DNA of 64,000 nucleotides from Saprospirales bacterium (GCA_002698985.1 PAAY01000035.1:1-64000), one strand, 5' to 3'; positions 8,549 through 17,822 are shown, counted from the stretch's first letter. Numbers and translations: made by a program. The notes: a model not told the origin generated them from the letters alone.

Positions 8549-10810
8549 ATGAATCACCTTTACCCCGACGTTTCGCCGAAGGCTGCAAAACATCTTTGCC
8601 CCCTTCTTTTCCTTGTACTTTCCATTTTTTCGTTCAACAATGAGCTTAACGCCCAATGCCCTGTGGATTACACCCTCGATTCGCAGGCCAAAGTGGATTC
8701 CTTTCCCATTCTGTTTCCCCAATGCAAAGAGCTGGAGGGTGTCCTCACCATCAATGGCGGCGACATCACCAACCTGCAAGCCCTTTCCGGCCTTACGAGT
8801 GTGGAGAACCTGACCATCCAATTCAATTCACAGTTGAGCAGCCTGTCCGGTCTGGATAACCTTGAAAAAATACCTGGCCATTTCGTCCTGAATGTCAACA
8901 ACGGCCTCGAATCCCTCGACGGTTTACAAAATCTGGACTCCATCGGCGGGAGCTTTTACATGAACAACAACCACGACCTGCTCGACCTCGAAGGCCTGAG
9001 CAGCCTGCACACCGTGGGTGGCAAATTCTCCATCATTGGCACCTCCGAACTGCAAAACATGGCGGGGCTGGAGAACCTGTACAAGGTGGGGCAGTTTTTC
9101 ATCAGCAACAATTACAGCCTGACCACCATGGCCGGTTTGGAAGGATTGCGCGAAGTGGATGAATTATCGCTCATCGGCAATTACAACGAAAACTTTGATG
9201 CCTTCGCAAATCTGGATACCATCGGAAAACTGTTGTACATCGCCGACAACTTTTTCCTCACGGACATCAGCGGATTTGAAAACCTGGACGTCATTGCCGA
9301 GGGCTATGTAACCATCAAAAACAACGGCAAACTCAGCAATTGCGCGGCCTATGCCATTTGCGCCGCCATCGCCCTCACTCCTGCCAAGGTGCACATCGCC
9401 AACAACAAACCCGGCTGCGACAACAGTTCCGAGGTATCCTCCGACTGCCTGAACATTTTCAACTTCAATGCAGCCAAAGGGAAGATTTACGCTGACCTGG
9501 ATTGCAATGGCAGCTTTGACAGCACCGATGTAGTGCTTCCAAACCATTTCATCCGCAATGCCACCACCCTAAACCCCTGGGCTGTCACCAATCCTGAGGG
9601 GCAGTACACGCAACTGCTCCCGCCTCAAAGCACCACCATCATTGTCCCCGACAGCATCACAGGATATTCTCCCTACCCTCCCGCTGACACCTTTACCACG
9701 GGAAGTGTCATCCATGTTTTCACCGACAGGGATTTCCGGTTCTGCCCGGACAGCCTGTTTCACAACCTTTCACTGACAGCAATCCCGGTTACGGTGCCGG
9801 TCAGAGGCTTTCCTCAACATTACCAGCTCTGTGTTTCCAACTTCGGAGCCCAGGCCGAGAATGCCACACTCACTTTCACCCTGACAGATACCACCGGTCA
9901 GAATTCCCTCGAGTTTCAGTACCTCGGCGGTGGCACGCTCGACAACTATACCATCACCTGGGAAATCGAAAACCTGAAGCCTTTTGAAAAGCAATGCTTC
10001 AACTTTTCTGTTTTGGTTTCGCCTGCGGCAACTCTGGGTGCCGAATTCGAATTCAAAGCCGAAGTCCAAACCGTCCCTCTCTTTCCGGACACGGAACCTG
10101 ACAACAATGTCGTGATCACCACCCAAACCATCGTCGGCAGCTTTGACCCCAACGACAAAAACGTTGAGCCAAAGGCCCTGCACCACGATGAAACCACCGA
10201 TGGCAACTGGCTCGATTACCTCATCAGGTTCCAGAACACGGGCAATTTTCCAGCAACATTTGTCGAAGTTCTCGACACACTGGAAACCAGCCTCGATTTC
10301 AGAACACTGGAAATGCAGGCTGCCAGCCACGATTACGTACTCACATTTCCCGAAGAGGGCATCCTGAAATGGCGCTTCGACAACATCAACCTGCCAGACA
10401 GCACCTCCGACGAACCCAACAGCCACGGCTACATTGCTTTCCGCATCAAAACGATGCCGGGGCTGGAATTGGACCAGGTGGTCAGAAACCGGGCTGGCAT
10501 CTATTTCGACTTCAACGAGGTGGTGCTGACCAACTACGCCGAAACGAGTTTCTTCCTGGTTTCTACGGTGGAGCCATCCCGTAGCAGTACTTTTCTGGAG
10601 GTCTTCCCCAACCCCTCAAAGCAGCTCATCGTGGTAAAAAAGGCCAGCGCAGTTCCCGAGAAAGCCCACCTGTTTTCTCCCGAAGGGAAACTGCTCAAAG
10701 CGCTTTTGCTGACCGGAAAAGAAACGGCCGTAGATTTGTCCGGCCTGCCCGACGGACTTCTGGTACTCAGAACGGAAACTGGTGCCGTGGCGAAAGTGTT
10801 GAAACGCTGA
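8549..10810 (+). CDS. Secreted T9SS cargo with receptor-L/LRR-like N-terminus
   Basis: This 753-residue protein has a signal peptide (about 1-36, ending NELNAQ). Residues ~50-260 hold leucine-rich, receptor-L-like repeats (GVLTINGGDITNLQALSGL, LSSLSGLDNLEKI, LESLDGLQNLDSI and others). A middle region with internal cysteines is followed by a conserved Bacteroidota domain with GSFDPNDKNVEP and IRFQNTGNFPATFVEVLDTL (DUF7619-like). The last ~75 residues (VFPNPSKQLI to GAVAKVLKR) are a type A type IX secretion sorting domain. It is probably exported and attached to the cell surface, with an adhesive role likely. Its stop overlaps the next open frame by one base. Confidence 0.88.
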   Translation: MNHLYPDVSPKAAKHLCPLLFLVLSIFSFNNELNAQCPVDYTLDSQAKVDSFPILFPQCKELEGVLTINGGDITNLQALSGLTSVENLTIQFNSQLSSLSGLDNLEKIPGHFVLNVNNGLESLDGLQNLDSIGGSFYMNNNHDLLDLEGLSSLHTVGGKFSIIGTSELQNMAGLENLYKVGQFFISNNYSLTTMAGLEGLREVDELSLIGNYNENFDAFANLDTIGKLLYIADNFFLTDISGFENLDVIAEGYVTIKNNGKLSNCAAYAICAAIALTPAKVHIANNKPGCDNSSEVSSDCLNIFNFNAAKGKIYADLDCNGSFDSTDVVLPNHFIRNATTLNPWAVTNPEGQYTQLLPPQSTTIIVPDSITGYSPYPPADTFTTGSVIHVFTDRDFRFCPDSLFHNLSLTAIPVTVPVRGFPQHYQLCVSNFGAQAENATLTFTLTDTTGQNSLEFQYLGGGTLDNYTITWEIENLKPFEKQCFNFSVLVSPAATLGAEFEFKAEVQTVPLFPDTEPDNNVVITTQTIVGSFDPNDKNVEPKALHHDETTDGNWLDYLIRFQNTGNFPATFVEVLDTLETSLDFRTLEMQAASHDYVLTFPEEGILKWRFDNINLPDSTSDEPNSHGYIAFRIKTMPGLELDQVVRNRAGIYFDFNEVVLTNYAETSFFLVSTVEPSRSSTFLEVFPNPSKQLIVVKKASAVPEKAHLFSPEGKLLKALLLTGKETAVDLSGLPDGLLVLRTETGAVAKVLKR

Positions 10811-10842
10811 TGACCCTTGGGGTTTTCACGAATTTCATCGTC

Positions 10843-11262
10843 ATGACCGAAGACAAAAAAATAGCGCTGTCATTCCTGGATCATGTAGCCATCCGGGTCG
10901 CCGACCTTGAAACTTCTGCAAAATGGTACGAGGATGTTCTGGGTCTGAAAAGGTATCAGCTGCCGGAATGGGGAGACTTTCCAATCTTCATGCTCTGCGG
11001 CAAATCGGGTGTGGCACTTTTTCCCGCCAGGCTGTCTGATAAAAGGCTGGACGGCGATTCGAAAAATGTAAAGATTGACCACTTTGCCTTCAATGTTACC
11101 CGGGAGAATTTCGAAAGGGCCAAAAGAAAGTACCGGGAGCTCAAGCTCGAGTTTCACATCGAAGACCACTTCTATTTCGACTCCATTTACACCAAAGACC
11201 CCGACGGGCATACCGTGGAACTGACCACCCTCAAGGTTGACGAAAAGGATTTTTACAGATAG
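10843..11262 (+). CDS. VOC-family (glyoxalase/dioxygenase-like) protein
   Basis: This 139-residue single VOC module has the paired beta-alpha-beta-beta-beta motifs. The first half has LDHVAIRVADLETSAKWYEDVLGL; the second has KIDHFAFNV and ends DPDGHTVELTT. His in LDHVAI, His in IDHFAF and Glu in TVEL are the usual metal ligands. The substrate is unknown; glyoxalase I, fosfomycin-resistance-like and dioxygenase roles all share this fold. ATG 10843 is preferred to 10810 because the family starts shortly before the LDHVAI strand. It is probably cotranscribed with its neighbours. Confidence 0.85.
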   Translation: MTEDKKIALSFLDHVAIRVADLETSAKWYEDVLGLKRYQLPEWGDFPIFMLCGKSGVALFPARLSDKRLDGDSKNVKIDHFAFNVTRENFERAKRKYRELKLEFHIEDHFYFDSIYTKDPDGHTVELTTLKVDEKDFYR

Positions 11263-11365
11263 CCGATGGCATTTTATGAATCAGCTCCGTGCCAGCGATG
11301 GTCTCATTTTCCCAACTTCTTTCACCGGCACATACCCATTTAGGGACCTGACCCGTTATGGGTGC

Positions 11366-11944
11366 ATGAAAGGATTACTCTTCTGCCTCGCACTCTTCAT
11401 TGTTTTTCCTTCCTTCGGTCAAAATGACTTCCAGGACCGGCTGGCCGATTCGGCTTATACGTTGACCAGACAGAAGGTCATTTATGACCCGGCATATTAC
11501 CGCATTGACTACCCAAACGGAGACGTTCCTCCCGGCAAAGGCGTCTGCACCGATGTGGTCATCCGGGCGTACAGAAAACTGGGTATCGACCTGCAAAAGG
11601 AAGTTCACGAAGACATGAAGGCCAACTTCGACCGCTATCCCAAAAGTTGGGGCCTAAAACGGACGGACACCAACATCGACCACCGGCGGGTGCCCAACCT
11701 CATGACCTTTTTCCGAAGGAAGGGAACGGTAAAACCCATCAGCAGCTACCCCGGAGATTACTCCCCCGGCGACATCGTTTGCTGGAACCTCGGCGGAGGC
11801 ATCACCCACATCGGCCTCGTTTCAAAAAAACGATCGGCAGACGGCCGGCGGCCTCTGATCATCCACAACATCGGGGCAGGCCAGGTGGCTGAGGACATGC
11901 TGTTCAGCTACAAAATAATCGGTCACTACGCCTACCAGAAATGA
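11366..11944 (+). CDS. Secreted DUF1287 protein
   Basis: This 192-residue protein has a signal peptide (MKGLLFCLALFIVFPSFGQ) and a DUF1287 domain. Diagnostic segments are YPNGDVPPGKGVCTDVVIRAYR, HRRVPNLMTFFRRKG, YSPGDIVCWNLGGGITHIGLV and LIIHNIGAG. The pattern Cys (KGVCTD), His (GITHIG) and His/Asn (IIHN) looks like an NlpC/P60-type cysteine peptidase or amidase core, so a periplasmic peptidoglycan role is possible, but activity is not established for the family. The start is set by the signal peptide; a longer frame from 11237 overlaps the upstream gene. It faces the gntP gene convergently. Confidence 0.85.
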   Translation: MKGLLFCLALFIVFPSFGQNDFQDRLADSAYTLTRQKVIYDPAYYRIDYPNGDVPPGKGVCTDVVIRAYRKLGIDLQKEVHEDMKANFDRYPKSWGLKRTDTNIDHRRVPNLMTFFRRKGTVKPISSYPGDYSPGDIVCWNLGGGITHIGLVSKKRSADGRRPLIIHNIGAGQVAEDMLFSYKIIGHYAYQK

Positions 11945-11976
11945 AGGCATACTCTGCCTGGTGCCGCTCTTGCCCG

Positions 11977-13296
11977 TCACCCCAGCAGCCACCACGCCAC
12001 CAACACCAGCAATGCAGCTGACAGGCCCAGCACTGCCGTACCCAGGGTGTGCAGCCGGTAGCCCTTTCCGACATCCATACCGGTCATTTGGGTGACCACC
12101 CAGAAGAAACTGTCGTTGGCATGGGAAACCACCAGCGAGCCGGCGCCAATGGCCACCACGCTGAGCGCTTTGCTCAGGTCAGAATCGAGGCCCAGGGCTG
12201 GCAGCAAGGGTGCCACCACCGAGGCAGTGGTAATCATAGCCACGGTGGAAGAACCCTGCGCCGTCTTGAGTGCAGCAGCTACGATAAATGGCAGCAAGAT
12301 GCCGAGACTGACGCCTTGCAGGTGCTGACTGATGACATCGCCCAGGCCGGAGTTTTGCAGCATTTTACCGAAGATGCCCCCGGCACCCGTCACCATCAGG
12401 ATGACGGCGGCGCTCTTCAAGGCCTCCCCCACCCATCCGCTGCCGGACAGCATGTGCTTTTCCAGTTTCTTCGGCAACAACAGCGCAAAGCCCAGGCCCA
12501 CCAACAGGGCTATTACCGGAGTGCCCAAAAGGTTGACGACATCAGCGGCCGGGCCGGATCTCAGAAAGGAGAAATGGTCGTTCAGGCTTTTCAAAACGAT
12601 GAGCAAAATGGGAATGCCAATGGGTAAAAAGGCCTTCCAGGCTGGCGGCATGTCATGTTCTTGTTCCTCAATTTGTGGGGTTTCTTCGTCAATGGGGAGG
12701 CTCACCCGGGCAGCATACCATTTTGCGAAGAAAATGGCCGGGATAAGGGCCACCAGACTGACGCCCAACCCTGCCAGAATGACCAGCCCAAGATTGGCCC
12801 CGATGATGCCTGCCGCTGCGATGGGTCCTGGCGTTGGTGGCACCATGGCATGGCTGGCCAGCAGACCCAGAGCCAGCGCGATGGCGGTGCCAGCCAACCG
12901 CTTGCCGGCTTTTTTCGTCAGCGCCTTGTTGAGGGGGTGCAGGATGATGAAACCGCTGTCGCAAAATACCGGGATGGAGACAATGTAACCGATCAGCCCC
13001 ATGGCAGAGTGGAGCCGCTTTTCCCCTATCACGGATAATACTTTCGATGCCAGCGCCTGCGCTCCACCCGTATGCTCCAGAAAGGCCCCGATGATCACCC
13101 CCATCACGATGACCAGACCGATGCTGCCAAGTATGCCACCGAAGCCGTCTTTCACCGACTGCAAAACCAACTCAACCGGCATGCCGGCCAAGAGCCCATA
13201 AGCCAACGCCCCCACAAAGAGCACCAAAAAAGGGTGCACCTTGAACCGCACCGTTCCGACGATGATGAGGAGGATGGAGAGGAAGAGTAGCAGCAT
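11977..13296 (-). CDS. gntP: GntP-family gluconate/organic acid:H+ symporter
   Basis: This 439-residue inner-membrane transporter has about 12-14 hydrophobic segments. Family blocks are IPVFCDSGFIILHPLNKAL, SHAMVPPTPGPIAAA, KTAQGSSTVAMITTA and VVSHANDSFFWVVTQMTGM. The family carries gluconate, related sugar acids or glycerate. No gluconate kinase is next to it, so the substrate is open. The charged cytosolic loop near residues 205-220 (EETPQIEEQEHD) is acidic. The 247-bp gap upstream (13297-13543) holds only T-rich degenerate repeats and a short palindrome. Confidence 0.92.
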   Translation of the reverse strand: MLLLFLSILLIIVGTVRFKVHPFLVLFVGALAYGLLAGMPVELVLQSVKDGFGGILGSIGLVIVMGVIIGAFLEHTGGAQALASKVLSVIGEKRLHSAMGLIGYIVSIPVFCDSGFIILHPLNKALTKKAGKRLAGTAIALALGLLASHAMVPPTPGPIAAAGIIGANLGLVILAGLGVSLVALIPAIFFAKWYAARVSLPIDEETPQIEEQEHDMPPAWKAFLPIGIPILLIVLKSLNDHFSFLRSGPAADVVNLLGTPVIALLVGLGFALLLPKKLEKHMLSGSGWVGEALKSAAVILMVTGAGGIFGKMLQNSGLGDVISQHLQGVSLGILLPFIVAAALKTAQGSSTVAMITTASVVAPLLPALGLDSDLSKALSVVAIGAGSLVVSHANDSFFWVVTQMTGMDVGKGYRLHTLGTAVLGLSAALLVLVAWWLLG

Positions 13297-13537
13297 GGAG
13301 ATGTTGTTTTAGATGGTTATTGGAAGGTTTTTTAAGGTTTTTGGGGCACCGGACAGAGTCCGGCGCCAGCGGGTTTTATGTTTTAGGTTTTTGGTGGGTT
13401 TTTATTGGGGTTTTTGTGGTGTTTTCAACAATCCGTGGAATCCGGTAATCCGTGAAAATCCGCGATTCTGAAAAAGAAAAAGATGTCTGAATCGCAGATG
13501 AAACGGATTTTTGGATTGCGCTGATCGAGGCACCAAT
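13297..13537. repeat. Intergenic GGTTTTT-rich degenerate repeats with palindrome
   Basis: No gene is seen. The stretch has repeated GGTTTTT words (for example AAGGTTTTTGGGG, TAGGTTTTTGGTG, GGGGTTTTTGTGG) and the 13-bp palindrome CGGACAGAGTCCG at 13353-13365. The same palindrome, in complement, appears near 41083. A segment with CCGTGGAATCCGGTAATCCGTGAAAATCC repeats the CCGTGRAA word found at 38.1-38.4 kb. Confidence 0.55.
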
Positions 13538-13560
13538 CATCCCTCATCCCTCATCCATGA
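13538..13560. repeat. Heptamer array CATCCCT that enters the GH16 gene
   Basis: Three tandem CATCCCT units. In the minus orientation (AGGGATG) they encode the last residues and the stop codon of the GH16 gene (GAT GAG GGA TGA). The same word occurs at 16433, 46548, 46627, 47835, 48000 and 48780. Confidence 0.85.
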
Positions 13561-14437
13561 TCAGTTTCTGATAATACCGCACATAGTCCACCACCATTTG
13601 CTGGGGGAAGGTGGTGGTCTCATCGGGGTTGCCGGGCCAGTTGCCGCCAACGGCGATGTTCATGATGAGGTAGAAGGGGTTGTTGAAAGGGTTTTGGGAA
13701 CCGAAATCCTCTTTGGTCAGTCGGTGATAGGGCTGATCGTCCACCAGCCAGGTGAGGCCCTGATCATCCCAGAGGAGGCTGAAGACGTGAAACTGATCGG
13801 CGAAGCGACTCGCCGGCAGGTCGTAATTACCGGATACGTAATGATGACCTTCACCATCGAGGTTCCAGTGGGCCGTGCCATAGCACTTTGCCGGCTCGTG
13901 TCCTACCAGTTCCATGATGTCAATCTCTCCACAGTCGGGCCAGCCGGCTGTATGGTAGTCATCACCCAACAACCAGATGGCAGGCCAGATGCCCTGGCCC
14001 TCAGGCAACACGGCCCGAACATCAATCCTTCCGTATTTGAAGCTTCGCAAACCCTCCGTTATGATCCTGGCAGAAGAATAGCGATGTCCTTCTATTTCCT
14101 CCTCCCAGGCCTCCAGCACCAGAAAGCCATCCTTCAGGTAAACGTTGCGGGGGTGGTTGGTGTAATACTGAAATTCGTTGTTGCCCCAGCCGCAGCGCCG
14201 GGGGCAGCCGTCGCCCAGGTCATAGGTCCAGTTGGTGGGATCGGGCTGTCCGCTGCCATTGAATTCATCCTGCCAGACCAATATGAAACCATCGTAGGAT
14301 TCAGGCGTTGAGTAGCCTCCGTATGGGATGCTGTCAGAGGCAGCAGCAGTTTTGTTTTCTTCGGAAATGTGGCAGGAATTGCCCTGGCATTGACCGAAGG
14401 AAAGAGAAAAAAAGACCAGTAAAACGAACCTGTACAT
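13544..14437 (-). CDS. Glycoside hydrolase family 16 (endo-beta-1,3-glucanase-like)
   Basis: This 297-residue secreted enzyme has the GH16 catalytic signature E171-I-D173-I-M-E176 (in DCGEIDIMELVGHEP), with nucleophile, helper Asp and acid/base. Upstream is GIWPAIWLLGDD, and downstream YHVFSLLWDD-like and VGGNWPG motifs are typical of laminarinases. The N-terminus (MYRFVLLVFFSLSFGQC) is a signal peptide that could be a lipoprotein signal with Cys17, although the box is weak. The start is at 14437, since the longer frame uses a TTG within a promoter-like box. Its C-terminal MDEG and stop are read from the CATCCCT array. It probably degrades laminarin-like glucans. Confidence 0.92.
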   Translation of the reverse strand: MYRFVLLVFFSLSFGQCQGNSCHISEENKTAAASDSIPYGGYSTPESYDGFILVWQDEFNGSGQPDPTNWTYDLGDGCPRRCGWGNNEFQYYTNHPRNVYLKDGFLVLEAWEEEIEGHRYSSARIITEGLRSFKYGRIDVRAVLPEGQGIWPAIWLLGDDYHTAGWPDCGEIDIMELVGHEPAKCYGTAHWNLDGEGHHYVSGNYDLPASRFADQFHVFSLLWDDQGLTWLVDDQPYHRLTKEDFGSQNPFNNPFYLIMNIAVGGNWPGNPDETTTFPQQMVVDYVRYYQKLIMDEG

Positions 14438-14521
14438 AAGGGATTTTTCTGCTTTTATTGGACCATGATCGGCCAAAGGTGAAAAATCTCAGGGGCAATG
14501 CCATTGAAGGGTTCAAATTTC

Positions 14522-14529
14522 TACTTTTG
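14522..14529 (+). promoter_or_regulatory. -7 box abutting the cysS start codon (leaderless candidate)
   Basis: TACTTTTG is followed by five bases (CGCGC) and the ATG at 14535. In Bacteroidota the transcript starts about 4-6 nt after this box, so the cysS mRNA may begin at or next to its start codon. Confidence 0.5.
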
Positions 14530-14534
14530 CGCGC

Positions 14535-16037
14535 ATGAAAAACGAGCTACTTATTCACAACAGTCTTACCGGAAAAAAGGAAGTTTTCACCCCATTGCAC
14601 GAGGGCCGTGTGGGCATGTATGTATGTGGCCCTACGGTTTACAGCGATGTGCACCTTGGCAACTGCCGCACTTTTGTCAGCTTCGACGTGGTGTACCGCT
14701 ATTTCCAATACCTCGGCTACAAGGTTCGCTACGTGCGCAACATCACCGATGTGGGACACCTGGAAGGGGATGCCGACATTGGACGTGAGGACAAGATTTC
14801 CAAAAAGGCCCGGCTGGAAGAGCTGGAGCCCATGGAAATTGTGCAGCGCTACATGAACGGCTTTCACGACATGATGAAGGTCTTCAATGTGCTGCCCCCC
14901 AACATAGAACCCCGCGCCACCGGCCACATTCTGGAACAGATTGACATGGTGCAGGCTATTCTGGACAACGGCCTGGCTTACGAAGTGAATGGCTCGGTTT
15001 ATTTCGACACCATCAAGTTTGAAGAGAAGTACGGCGTTTACGGACAGTTGTCCGGCCGGAAGATAGAGGAGCTTTTTTCAGAAACGAGGGACGACCTGAA
15101 GAACCAGTCAGAAAAACGCCACCCATCTGATTTTGCCATCTGGATCAAAGCCGATCCGAACCACCTGATGCGTTGGAAGTCGCCCTGGTCGGTGGGTTTT
15201 CCGGGCTGGCACCTGGAGTGCTCCGTGATGAGCACCAAATACCTGGGTGAGACTTTCGACATCCACGGTGGTGGCAACGACCTGAAATTTCCGCACCACG
15301 AGAATGAAATAGCGCAGAACATCGGCGCATGCGGACATGCCCCCGCCCGCTACTGGATGCACGGCAACATGCTGCTGCTCAACGGCCGCAAAATGGCCAA
15401 AAGCGAGGGCAACAGCATCATGCCGGGCGAGCTCTTCACGGGCAACAGCCCGCACATCAGCAAGGGCTATTCACCCATGGTGGTGCGCTTCTTCATGCTC
15501 CAATCGCACTACCGCAGCACCCTGGACCTCACCGACGAGGCCCTGCAAGCCGCCGAAAAAGGCTACCGCCGCCTCATGGAGGGCAACAAGGTGTTGCAGT
15601 CCCTCGCCCATCCGGGCAACGGCGCCGCAGGCAAACTGGACGAGGAGATCAACGCCACCATCGATCAGGCTTTTGCGGACATGAACGACGACTTCAACAC
15701 CCCAAGGGCCCTGGCCAGCCTCTTTGAACTCGTCACCAAAATCAACAGCCTGAAAGCCGGCCAGCTCGCCATCACCGACATTACCGAAGACACCCTGAAC
15801 CGCCTGAAAAAGACCTTCAACGATTTCATCAACGACATCTTCGGTCTGCGCGATGAAATGGCCGCCACCTCTGGCGATGGCGTTATAGAAGGTCTGATGG
15901 AACTCATCCTCGAAATCCGCCAGGAGGCCCGCGCCCGCAAAGACTGGGCTACCTCCGACAAGATCCGCGATGCCCTCAAAGCACTGAACATCGTGGTGAA
16001 AGATGGGAAGGAAGGAACGAGCTGGCATTTGGAGTAG
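14535..16037 (+). CDS. cysS: Cysteine--tRNA ligase
   Basis: This 500-residue class I aminoacyl-tRNA synthetase charges tRNA-Cys. The zinc-site Cys31 lies in [11 protein letters not shown], the HIGH-type motif is H40-L-G-N43, the KMSKS-type loop is K286-M-A-K-S290, and [17 protein letters not shown] supplies H254/E258 with C229 as further zinc ligands. The C-terminal helical anticodon domain carries [18 protein letters not shown]. Length is normal (about 460-500). The final codons GAG TAG merge into a GTAGGGT heptamer array. The promoter box ends only 5 nt before ATG. Confidence 0.97.
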   Translation: MKNELLIHNSLTGKKEVFTPLHEGRVGMYVCGPTVYSDVHLGNCRTFVSFDVVYRYFQYLGYKVRYVRNITDVGHLEGDADIGREDKISKKARLEELEPMEIVQRYMNGFHDMMKVFNVLPPNIEPRATGHILEQIDMVQAILDNGLAYEVNGSVYFDTIKFEEKYGVYGQLSGRKIEELFSETRDDLKNQSEKRHPSDFAIWIKADPNHLMRWKSPWSVGFPGWHLECSVMSTKYLGETFDIHGGGNDLKFPHHENEIAQNIGACGHAPARYWMHGNMLLLNGRKMAKSEGNSIMPGELFTGNSPHISKGYSPMVVRFFMLQSHYRSTLDLTDEALQAAEKGYRRLMEGNKVLQSLAHPGNGAAGKLDEEINATIDQAFADMNDDFNTPRALASLFELVTKINSLKAGQLAITDITEDTLNRLKKTFNDFINDIFGLRDEMAATSGDGVIEGLMELILEIRQEARARKDWATSDKIRDALKALNIVVKDGKEGTSWHLE

Positions 16038-16088
16038 GGTGTAGAGTTTAGGGTGTAGAGTTTAGGGTGTAGGGTTTAGGGTTTGGGA
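16034..16088. repeat. Heptamer array GTKTAGR at the cysS stop codon
   Basis: Seven-base units alternate GTGTAGA, GTTTAGG, GTGTAGA, GTTTAGG, GTGTAGG, GTTTAGG, GTTTGGG. The TAG stop of cysS is part of the first unit. It is followed by GAGCTGGATCCGTGAAACTCC, a diverged form of the linker seen at 38.1-38.4 kb. The same array recurs at 38099, 38190, 38308, 46579 and, in complement, 47970. Confidence 0.88.
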
Positions 16089-16143
16089 GCTGGATCCGTG
16101 AAACTCCATGACGCGGTGGATTCTATTGTTAGAGAAAGAGCCT

Positions 16144-16151
16144 TATCTTTG
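16144..16151 (+). promoter_or_regulatory. -7 promoter box
   Basis: TATCTTTG matches TAnnTTTG and lies 23 nt before the ATG at 16175. The -33 region is weak. Confidence 0.4.
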
Positions 16152-16174
16152 GTTTCTCAGCAATCATCGACCTA

Positions 16175-16441
16175 ATGAATGACAAAATCATCCATATCAT
16201 TTCGCTGATCAAAGGCCTTACTTTTAGGGAAAAGTTGGAGGTACTTAAGGAATTGATCAATGAGCTTACAGCAGGAAAACAACAACTGGAGGAGCCAGCC
16301 AACGACTATGCTGTTAGCCGCACGAAACAAGAACAATTGCTGGAAGCTGCAGCTAAACTGCTTAATAAAGACTATTCAGAAGACAAGGAATTAACCACGT
16401 TCACAATTATAGATCCTAACGATTATTTTGAAGAGGGATGA
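16175..16441 (+). CDS. Small acidic protein, possible orphan antitoxin
   Basis: This 88-residue protein has a helical N-terminus (IIHIISLIKGLTFREKLEVLKELINEL) and a C-terminal tail with KLLNKDYSEDKELTTFTIIDPNDYFEEG. The tail resembles the C-terminal segment of small antitoxin-like proteins that precede PIN or MazF toxins (pattern DY..DKELT.FT.LD..DFYE), but no toxin gene follows. An antitoxin role is therefore only a suggestion. The gene is AT-richer than its neighbours and lies between two heptamer arrays. Its last codons GAG GGA TGA come from the GAGGGAT array. A promoter box is at 16144-16151. Confidence 0.65.
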   Translation: MNDKIIHIISLIKGLTFREKLEVLKELINELTAGKQQLEEPANDYAVSRTKQEQLLEAAAKLLNKDYSEDKELTTFTIIDPNDYFEEG

Positions 16442-16448
16442 GGGATGA
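16433..16448. repeat. Heptamer pair GAGGGAT supplying a stop codon
   Basis: GAGGGAT-GAGGGAT-GA (complement of CATCCCT units) overlaps the end of the small gene and gives its terminal Glu-Gly-stop. Confidence 0.7.
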
Positions 16449-16469
16449 AAAGTGCAAGTCACAATTGAC

Positions 16470-17039
16470 TCACACCTTCACCACCTGCCCAGGGGTGAGT
16501 TCCTTCAGGTCACCTTTTCCGAGTTTCCATTTTCCGAAGGCAATTCTGACCAGGCGCAATACGGGAAAGCCCACGGCTGCACACATTTTGCGCACCTGCC
16601 TGTTTTTCCCTTCGGTCAATGTGATTTCCAGCCAGCTGTCCGGGATGTTCTTGCGGTAGCGTATGGGTGGGTTGCGGTCGGGCAGCTGCGGGGATTCGGC
16701 CAGGAGCCTGACCTGTGCCGGGCGGGTTCTGAAAGGCTTTTTCTTCACCTTGATGATGACTCCATTCTGTAATTTTTCCACCGCTTCTTTCATCGGAATG
16801 CCCTCCACCTGCGCCAGGTAGGTTTTAGCCACATGACTTTTGGGGTCTAACAAACGTTTCACTGCTGCCTTTTCATTGGTCAGCAACAGCAAGCCCTCGC
16901 TGTCGGCATCCAACCGACCGACGGGGTACACATCCTTCGGGAAATCAAAATCCAGGTCGGCAAGGGTGGTCTGGCCCGGATGTTCCCGGGTGAACTGGCT
17001 CAACATTCCATAGGGTTTGTACAGCAGGTAGTAATCCAT
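16470..17039 (-). CDS. rluE: 23S rRNA pseudouridine synthase, RluE/RsuA family
   Basis: This 189-residue enzyme isomerises uridine in rRNA. The catalytic Asp is D44 in PVGRLDADSEGLLLLTN. The start DYYLLYKPYGMLSQF, KTYLAQVEG and LEITLTEGKNRQVRKMCAAVG are the family blocks. There is no N-terminal S4 domain, as in RluE of E. coli (U2457). The exact target base is inferred from the family. ATG 17039 is chosen because the family starts at M-D/K-YYLLYKP and because an excellent promoter ends 4 nt before it. Convergent with the upstream small gene. Confidence 0.92.
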   Translation of the reverse strand: MDYYLLYKPYGMLSQFTREHPGQTTLADLDFDFPKDVYPVGRLDADSEGLLLLTNEKAAVKRLLDPKSHVAKTYLAQVEGIPMKEAVEKLQNGVIIKVKKKPFRTRPAQVRLLAESPQLPDRNPPIRYRKNIPDSWLEITLTEGKNRQVRKMCAAVGFPVLRLVRIAFGKWKLGKGDLKELTPGQVVKV

Positions 17040-17043
17040 GGTG

Positions 17044-17075
17044 CAAAAGTGCCAATGGGATTGGTGACACCAAAA
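17044..17075 (-). promoter_or_regulatory. rluE promoter directly abutting ATG (leaderless candidate)
   Basis: On the minus strand a -33 TTTTG (17071-17075), a 19-nt spacer (17052-17070) and a -7 box CACTTTTG (17044-17051) are followed by only CACC and the ATG. Spacing matches the Bacteroidota consensus exactly, so the transcript should start at or beside the A of ATG. Confidence 0.65.
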
Positions 17076-17299
17076 TCCCAATCATTTTCTGCGGTTCAGG
17101 CTTCGGGCATTGAAATTGCATTGTTGGATACACAAGTTTTTCAAAACACACTTTCCACGAAGAACAAGACTGTACAAACACGCCTTTAATTACACATTTC
17201 CACGCCCTGGTTGGCACATGGCATTCGCCCTGTCAATAGCCCCTTGAGTGAAAACAACTTCGAACCTATCATGAGACTTAAAGCCAACCAAATAAAGCC

Positions 17300-17707
17300 A
17301 TGCTAAAAATTCACACCATCAACTCAGGGGCAAACCCGGAAAACAATAAGCCCAGGATCAAGTCCCTGCCCGGCGAAGAAATGATCCAATCCTGGATGGA
17401 TGAAGTTCTTTTCTGGCAAGAAGAAATCTTCTTTTACAATCGCTTCTTGACAATGGGCCTGGGCAATGTCCCCCACGAACTTCGGCCGGAAATTGACCAG
17501 CTCAGCCAGGAATTCGAATCCTACCATGCAGAAATAATCCCTGCCTTTATCAAGTCAATGGAGGAGCTGATGAACCGCGAGGAGATCGAAGCGGAGGTCA
17601 GTCAGGCCGTGGTGGGCAAGCTGCACAAACACCGTAGCAATCTCAGGGCACTTAAAATGCGGCTCTTTCCCCTGTTCAGTGAATTGTTCCACTGTGAGAT
17701 CCGGTAG
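17300..17707 (+). CDS. Hypothetical alpha-helical protein
   Basis: This 135-residue protein has no signal peptide or membrane segment. It is rich in Glu, Leu and Phe with long predicted helices (MIQSWMDEVLFWQEEIFFYNRFL, ELRPEIDQLSQEFESYHAEIIPAFIKSMEELMNREEIEAEV). The Phe/Trp/Gln spacing could suit a helical bundle. I do not recognise the family. It is followed by REP-like hairpins (17708-17782) and a DUF2461 gene. No strong promoter box is visible in the 260 bp between it and rluE. Confidence 0.6.
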   Translation: MLKIHTINSGANPENNKPRIKSLPGEEMIQSWMDEVLFWQEEIFFYNRFLTMGLGNVPHELRPEIDQLSQEFESYHAEIIPAFIKSMEELMNREEIEAEVSQAVVGKLHKHRSNLRALKMRLFPLFSELFHCEIR

Positions 17708-17782
17708 CGTCGAACGCCAGTTCGACGAAAAGCAAGGTCGATCAGAGATCGACGATACGGATGAACCAAATGCCTTTAGGCA
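17708..17782. repeat. Cluster of REP-like palindromes
   Basis: Three hairpins lie in a row. CGTCGAAC-GCCA-GTTCGACG (17708-17727) is followed by GTCGATC-AGA-GATCGAC (17737-17753) and TGCC-TTTA-GGCA (17771-17782). The second resembles the hairpin GGCGATC-CAGA-GATCGCC at 46681-46698, and both are followed by (A/G)ATACG, so they are probably one dispersed family. Confidence 0.7.
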
Positions 17783-17822
17783 TCGTTCAATGGGGGCTTT
17801 TTCTCACCAAAAATCACCACCT